A stretch of 64,000 nt of DNA from Epiperipatus broadwayi (lineage: Eukaryota > Onychophora > Udeonychophora > Euonychophora > Peripatidae): NCBI GenBank assembly GCA_028023455.1, contig JAQFVV010000056.1, forward strand, positions 3,164,001-3,228,000, read 5' to 3'. The notes under the pieces are model-generated. The model was not told the origin of the DNA. It worked only from the letters and a program-made list of their open reading frames with translations, and did not search any database. This document shows positions 60,117 to 64,000 of this stretch, piece after piece. Position numbers and translations under genes: made by a program. The number at the start of each line of letters is the position of its first letter. The first letter of the stretch is position 1.

Positions 60117-62284
60117 CAACAGTTATACACAAGTGTAAGAAGTGGTGGTCATGTGATGTTTATTGGCTTAAATTACCATTTAATGATATTATTACTCTTT
60201 CAAGATAATCACCATAAAAAATTTAGATGATTTGTAGTAAATAATTAATTTTTAATTGAAATAGTGAGTATAAATTGATGATAATTGCTATGGAAAATTT
60301 TCATATAAAATCCATTGAATTTGAGAGAAAAATATATATATTAAATTAAAGATTTTTATGAATTTAGCAGGTAAACATTGATATTATAATGAAAAAATTT
60401 TTGTTTGTTGAACTATTTAAAAAACCCCACATATGTTGTAATTGGCAAACACCAATTAAAACAGATAGTGCATCACGGAACTATGTGGAATAATGGGTTG
60501 CCTAATTACATCATAGCTGAGGTTTTTCTAGTTTAATACAAGAATAATTTTCTGTTATATTTTCAATGTTTATACATATATATCATGAAACTAAAGAATC
60601 TCATAGCGCTAGGTTATGCATTTGCTTTCCAAATATAAGTCATGAGTTTGCATCGCATTTGTATAAAACCTGATAGAGATCAGTAGGTAAAATTTGACTG
60701 ATTAAAACATTAAAAAGGCCTGTTTTTTAATCAGGCTCATACAGTTGTTTCTTACCCAACTCATCTAAAGATATAGTATTGGGCAGTAGACAAAATCTTG
60801 TTATTCTTAGCTAAAGAATAAAACAATAATATGCAAAGTTTAAATTCTTAACAGTTAGCAATTGGAAAGTTGAAGAGATAATGCCTACTTTTTACTTTCT
60901 TAAAGAGAGGCTATTAATGAGGTTTTTGTCCTACAATTCATTATTTTATCTACCTTTTATCTATTATAAAACTATAGATGTCATGAACTCTCGGTTTCCA
61001 TGTAATAAAATCTCTTATAAAATGATTAAATTTATATTGCATTAAAAATATTATTATCTATCAATATCTTTGAATAGTGATTTCCACTGTAACTTACCAC
61101 AAGTATGATAACAATGGATTCAAAACCTGGAGGACTGTAGTCAATTCAATTGGTGAATAGAAAATTTTATTTAGAAAATTCAATGAACTCATTCAATGAT
61201 CATCAAAACAGCTACCATCCATTTAAACAGAGGTTAGTAAATATTTTTTTATTAATTATATGTTAATGTAGATAATGACCACTAAATTTTATTTATCATA
61301 TATATACATAGTCACAGCATCGAATTTTTTTACTGAGTAATATTCAAAAGAATTCTTCTGGAACCAATAAACGTACTACCTATAAAGTAAAGTGTGTTTA
61401 TATATACATATTAAACTATATTCAATATTTTAAAAAATCAAATATTTTCAAGTTTAATTAAATAAAAAAACAAAAATTTGATTTAAAATTTGTTTTTCCA
61501 ATTTCTGATAAATATTTCATGTAAACTTTGATTTCAAATTTCTGGTAGAGATATTTAGTTTGTAATAAATAAATAAATGTATATTCATCGAGTTTTTTTA
61601 AAAAAAAAGTTAAAATAAATAAATAAATAAAATCTTGAAACAGTAAAAGAAAATCGAGTTTGAAATTTTTATAATACTTTAATAAATGTTCGAAGTGAAG
61701 CCCTGAGGGAGAAGCTATCTGTAAATATTAGATCTTTCCATTATTATATTTTCTATTTTCTTTTTATAGAAAGCAAAAGCAATATGCAATCAAATTAATT
61801 TAATATAAGGAAGTCAAAAAAGAGAAAAAAGATATAATATTATAAAAAAAAAAAAAAATCAAAAACTAACAAAAAATAAAAATGAACAAAAAATATTCCC
61901 AAAGAGTAAGAAAGGTTATTACTTTAAACCATATATATATTATTGAACTTTTTAAAAATTATTTTATTCACGTGATAAAAATTAAAAACAAGATACTACT
62001 TATCCTAAATGATAAAAATAATAAAATGATAGACTATAAATGATAGCAATTTTTTTCTTTGAAGATGCTGTTAACTCTAATACTGAAACAGAAAAAAATA
62101 AAATTTTAAGGTATTTATTATATCTATATTACCTCAAACTTTGTATGTGTAGTTGGAATTTTGAAAAACATGTTTATTGACTTCAAAAAGGATCTTAGCA
62201 AATATACTGGGATTAAATAACAAAAAAAAAAAATCATTTGCATTGTTGTTTGATGTCCTTTAATATGTATGTGTGTATATATAT
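60117..62284. other. No gene recognised
   Basis: AT-rich with short (AAAT)n runs near 61560-61630. No coding or RNA pattern. Confidence 0.5.
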
Positions 62285-62525
62285 AATGTTTTTGAGATTA
62301 ACTTATTACAACTGTTTGTCTTAAATATAACTGATTAACTCTCCAGCTTCAGTAAATGGCAATGCACTTAAAGTTAAAATGATACCACTTTTTTCCCCAT
62401 GTGTCATAGCACCTGGCGGGAAGCGAACCCGCTAATCCGGGACAACTGCTTGTAAAGCAGCCGTCGCTGACCTCTCGACCACCAATGCTATCAAAATGAT
62501 ACCACTTTAACTTTGTTCTCCTTCA
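62285..62525. repeat. Dispersed repeat copy A, interrupted by a SINE
   Basis: TTTTTGAGATTAACTTATTA through AACTTTGTTCTC. The same sequence occurs inverted at about 63036-63150 and in part, direct, at 62902-62990. The SINE at 62376-62508 sits within it. Confidence 0.7.
62376..62508 (-). mobile_element. Short tRNA-derived SINE / retroposed tRNA-like copy 2
   Basis: Perfect 16-bp direct repeats AAAATGATACCACTTT at 62376-62391 and 62493-62508 flank a 101-base body. On the minus strand the body reads ATAGCATTGGTGGTCGAGAG, a D-arm GGTCAGCG, an anticodon arm GCTGC-TTTACAA-GCAGT (anticodon UAC), a T-arm GCGGGTTCGCTTCCCGC and a closing TGCTAT that pairs with ATAGCA, then a short A-rich end. The B box GGTTCGCTTCC is better preserved than in copy 1 (4860-4993). 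The uninterrupted target is seen in the inverted repeat copy near 63040-63075. Confidence 0.85.
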
Positions 62526-62734
62526 TATATCAAAAAGATTGTCTACAATGCTTTTGATAGAAAGCATGAATTTATTTAATCACAAATTTATTGCTATACG
62601 TTTTTACACCTGATTTACATATATATCTGGTAAATATGAAATTACTTTCAGTTTTAATCTTACCAATGATGACTTAAATTCTAATATTATGTAATAAATA
62701 ATAACTTACAGTGCTAAATATTTAGATGTAATGT

Positions 62735-62836
62735 TTCTGTAGTATAATTTCCAATACATGACAAGATGTTAAAAGTTGATATAAACCAATCCCTATCTTG
62801 CACAAGAGTGAAGTAATGGAAATTATACTACAGAAA
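62735..62836. repeat. Hairpin-forming inverted repeat
   Basis: TTCTGTAGTATAATTTCCA at 62735-62753 pairs with TGGAAATTATACTACAGAA at 62817-62835; loop about 63 bases. Confidence 0.8.
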
Positions 62837-62901
62837 TATTATTTACTATTGGATAATCTCTAATCTAATGAATGACTAATAAAAAATATTAATATTTGGA
62901 T

Positions 62902-63150
62902 GTAATGTTTTTTGAGATTAATTCATTGCAACTGTTCATTTTAAATATAAATAATTAGCCCTCCAAATTTCTGATTGATTAAATAAATTCATGTCATCTA
63001 GCATCATTTTAGAAATCCTCCTAATAGATGATAGAGAACAAAGTTAAAGTGATACCATTTTAACTTTAAATGCATTATCATTTGCTGAAATTGTAGACTA
63101 ATCAATTATATTTAAAATAAACAGTTGCAATGAGTTGATCTCAAAATATT
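62902..63150. repeat. Foldback of the 62285 repeat family
   Basis: A direct partial copy (62902-62990) faces an inverted copy (about 63036-63150), with GAGATTAATTCATTGCAACTG matched by CAGTTGCAATGAGTTGATCTC (one arm shown in part). Confidence 0.7.
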
Positions 63151-63216
63151 ACACGCACATATATATATATAATTAATAAAACAAGTCATAAATTTCCTAA
63201 TTTTCTTTTAAGCTTG

Positions 63217-63398
63217 CATTTAAATGATCACTAGATGGAGCTTGTCAATAGCTCTAATCAAGCTTTATTTTATAAGTGCTGAAAGAGAAAGAAATTCAAA
63301 ATCTCTATTGGAAAGTCCCTCTCTCCAGATCAATTGGTTTCAAGCTTATGGCTCACCCCAGTGGAATGCTGTGACTCCAGAAATTAGATCTAAAATAC
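63217..63398 (+). repeat. 180-bp direct repeat, unit 1
   Basis: CATTTAAATGATCACTAGAT through AGATCTAAAATA; closely matches 63604-63783. Both units open short frames starting MITRWSL. They are copies of a repeat, not genes. Confidence 0.8.
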
Positions 63399-63603
63399 TA
63401 ACTCAAAAGTCAGCACTTATAAAACATGTTTCTATTAATTTGAAAGCCTAAACTTTACGGACATATAAATGTCTGCAAAACCAGCTTTACAAACCAGATA
63501 GCTATATGGGTCTGAATTCAGCTCAGTTTCACCATATAGTAATAGCCTCTGCAATATAGCATCGCAAAAGCCTTCAAGGGTACACTTATAATAATTAATA
63601 AAA

Positions 63604-63783
63604 CATTTAAATGATCACTAGATGGAGCTTACCAATAGCTCTAATCAAGCTTTATTTTATCAGTGCTGAAAGAGAAAGAATTCAAAATCTTGATTGGAAA
63701 GTCTCTATCTGCAGACCAAAATGTTTTGAGCTTATGGCTCACCTCAGTGGAGCACTGGAACTCCAGAAACTAGATCTAAAATA
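63604..63783 (+). repeat. 180-bp direct repeat, unit 2
   Basis: Second copy of 63217-63398, joined directly to the SINE-like segment at 63788. Confidence 0.8.
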
Positions 63784-63787
63784 TAGG

Positions 63788-63944
63788 GAGTTTGAACTCA
63801 GATTTTCAAGCACCCTTTAACTATCCACACTATCTCATACAACTGATACACAGGACCACACACATGTAAAGAAGATAAATAATCACCAATATACGCATTT
63901 CATGCTAAACCAGCACTTATCAGTTAGTCCAAATTATCATCTTC

Positions 63945-63945
<1 letters not shown>
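63788..63945 (-). mobile_element. SINE-like copy related to 18051-18415
   Basis: On the minus strand: GCTGGTTTAGCATGAAATGC, then ACCAATATACG-type and AGATAAAT motifs in order, ending in a B-box-like GAGTTCAAACTCC. It runs into the (AT)n tract that ends the window. Confidence 0.6.

Positions 63946-63947
<2 letters not shown>

Positions 63948-64000
<53 letters not shown>
63948..64000. repeat. (TA)n microsatellite at window end
   Basis: Pure TA run reaching the last base. Confidence 0.95.

Overview
This is an AT-rich eukaryotic window made almost entirely of transposable elements and simple repeats. I found no convincing host protein-coding gene. The mix points to a large metazoan genome, plausibly a cephalopod or other mollusc (inference): RTE-clade LINEs of the craniofacial-development-protein-2-like type, short tRNA-derived retroposons, Ty3/Gypsy elements, a Penelope-type GIY-YIG fragment, a piggyBac-like TTAA MITE, many long palindromes and (AT)n/(TAA)n tracts.

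Layout. 1-2383: 3' part of an RTE LINE, broken by frameshifts, ending in (AT)n. 2384-13575: AT-rich sequence with three long inverted repeats (3183-3916, 10276-10749, 11725-13575), a tRNA-derived SINE with target-site duplications (4860-4993), a degenerate minus-strand LINE (about 6350-9400) and a tRNA-Gly(UCC)-like sequence (11162-11232). 13640-15747: an old RTE copy split by a piggyBac-like MITE at a TTAA site. 18051-18415: a SINE-like inverted dimer flanked by a perfect 15-bp duplication. 18416-24295: nothing identifiable.

24296-33341 is a nearly complete Ty3/Gypsy retrotransposon (E1): 1.57-kb LTRs, gag-protease, RT-RNase H-integrase, and a frame-shifted integrase tail. Its left LTR carries an 18-bp exact match to an Illumina adapter and a cluster of single-base deletions, so part of this region is probably assembly error. 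36747-46786 is a second LTR element (E2): LTRs of about 2.9 kb, a probable short target duplication, and an internal region with no polymerase. In place of pol it has about 2 kb coding for a charged protein interrupted by two stops and one frameshift. E2 looks like a non-autonomous, large-LTR derivative. It shares LTR-start architecture and a leader motif with E1, which suggests mobilisation by an E1-like polymerase (inference).

46787-64000 holds a second small charged ORF (50251-50802) with a possible LTR downstream, a Penelope-like GIY-YIG fragment (53682-54146), a complex repeat block with TTAGGG-like units (54403-56250), several SINE-like and foldback repeats, and a terminal (AT)n tract. 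The strongest candidates for something undescribed are E2 and the inverted-dimer SINE. The most practically important observation is the adapter remnant.
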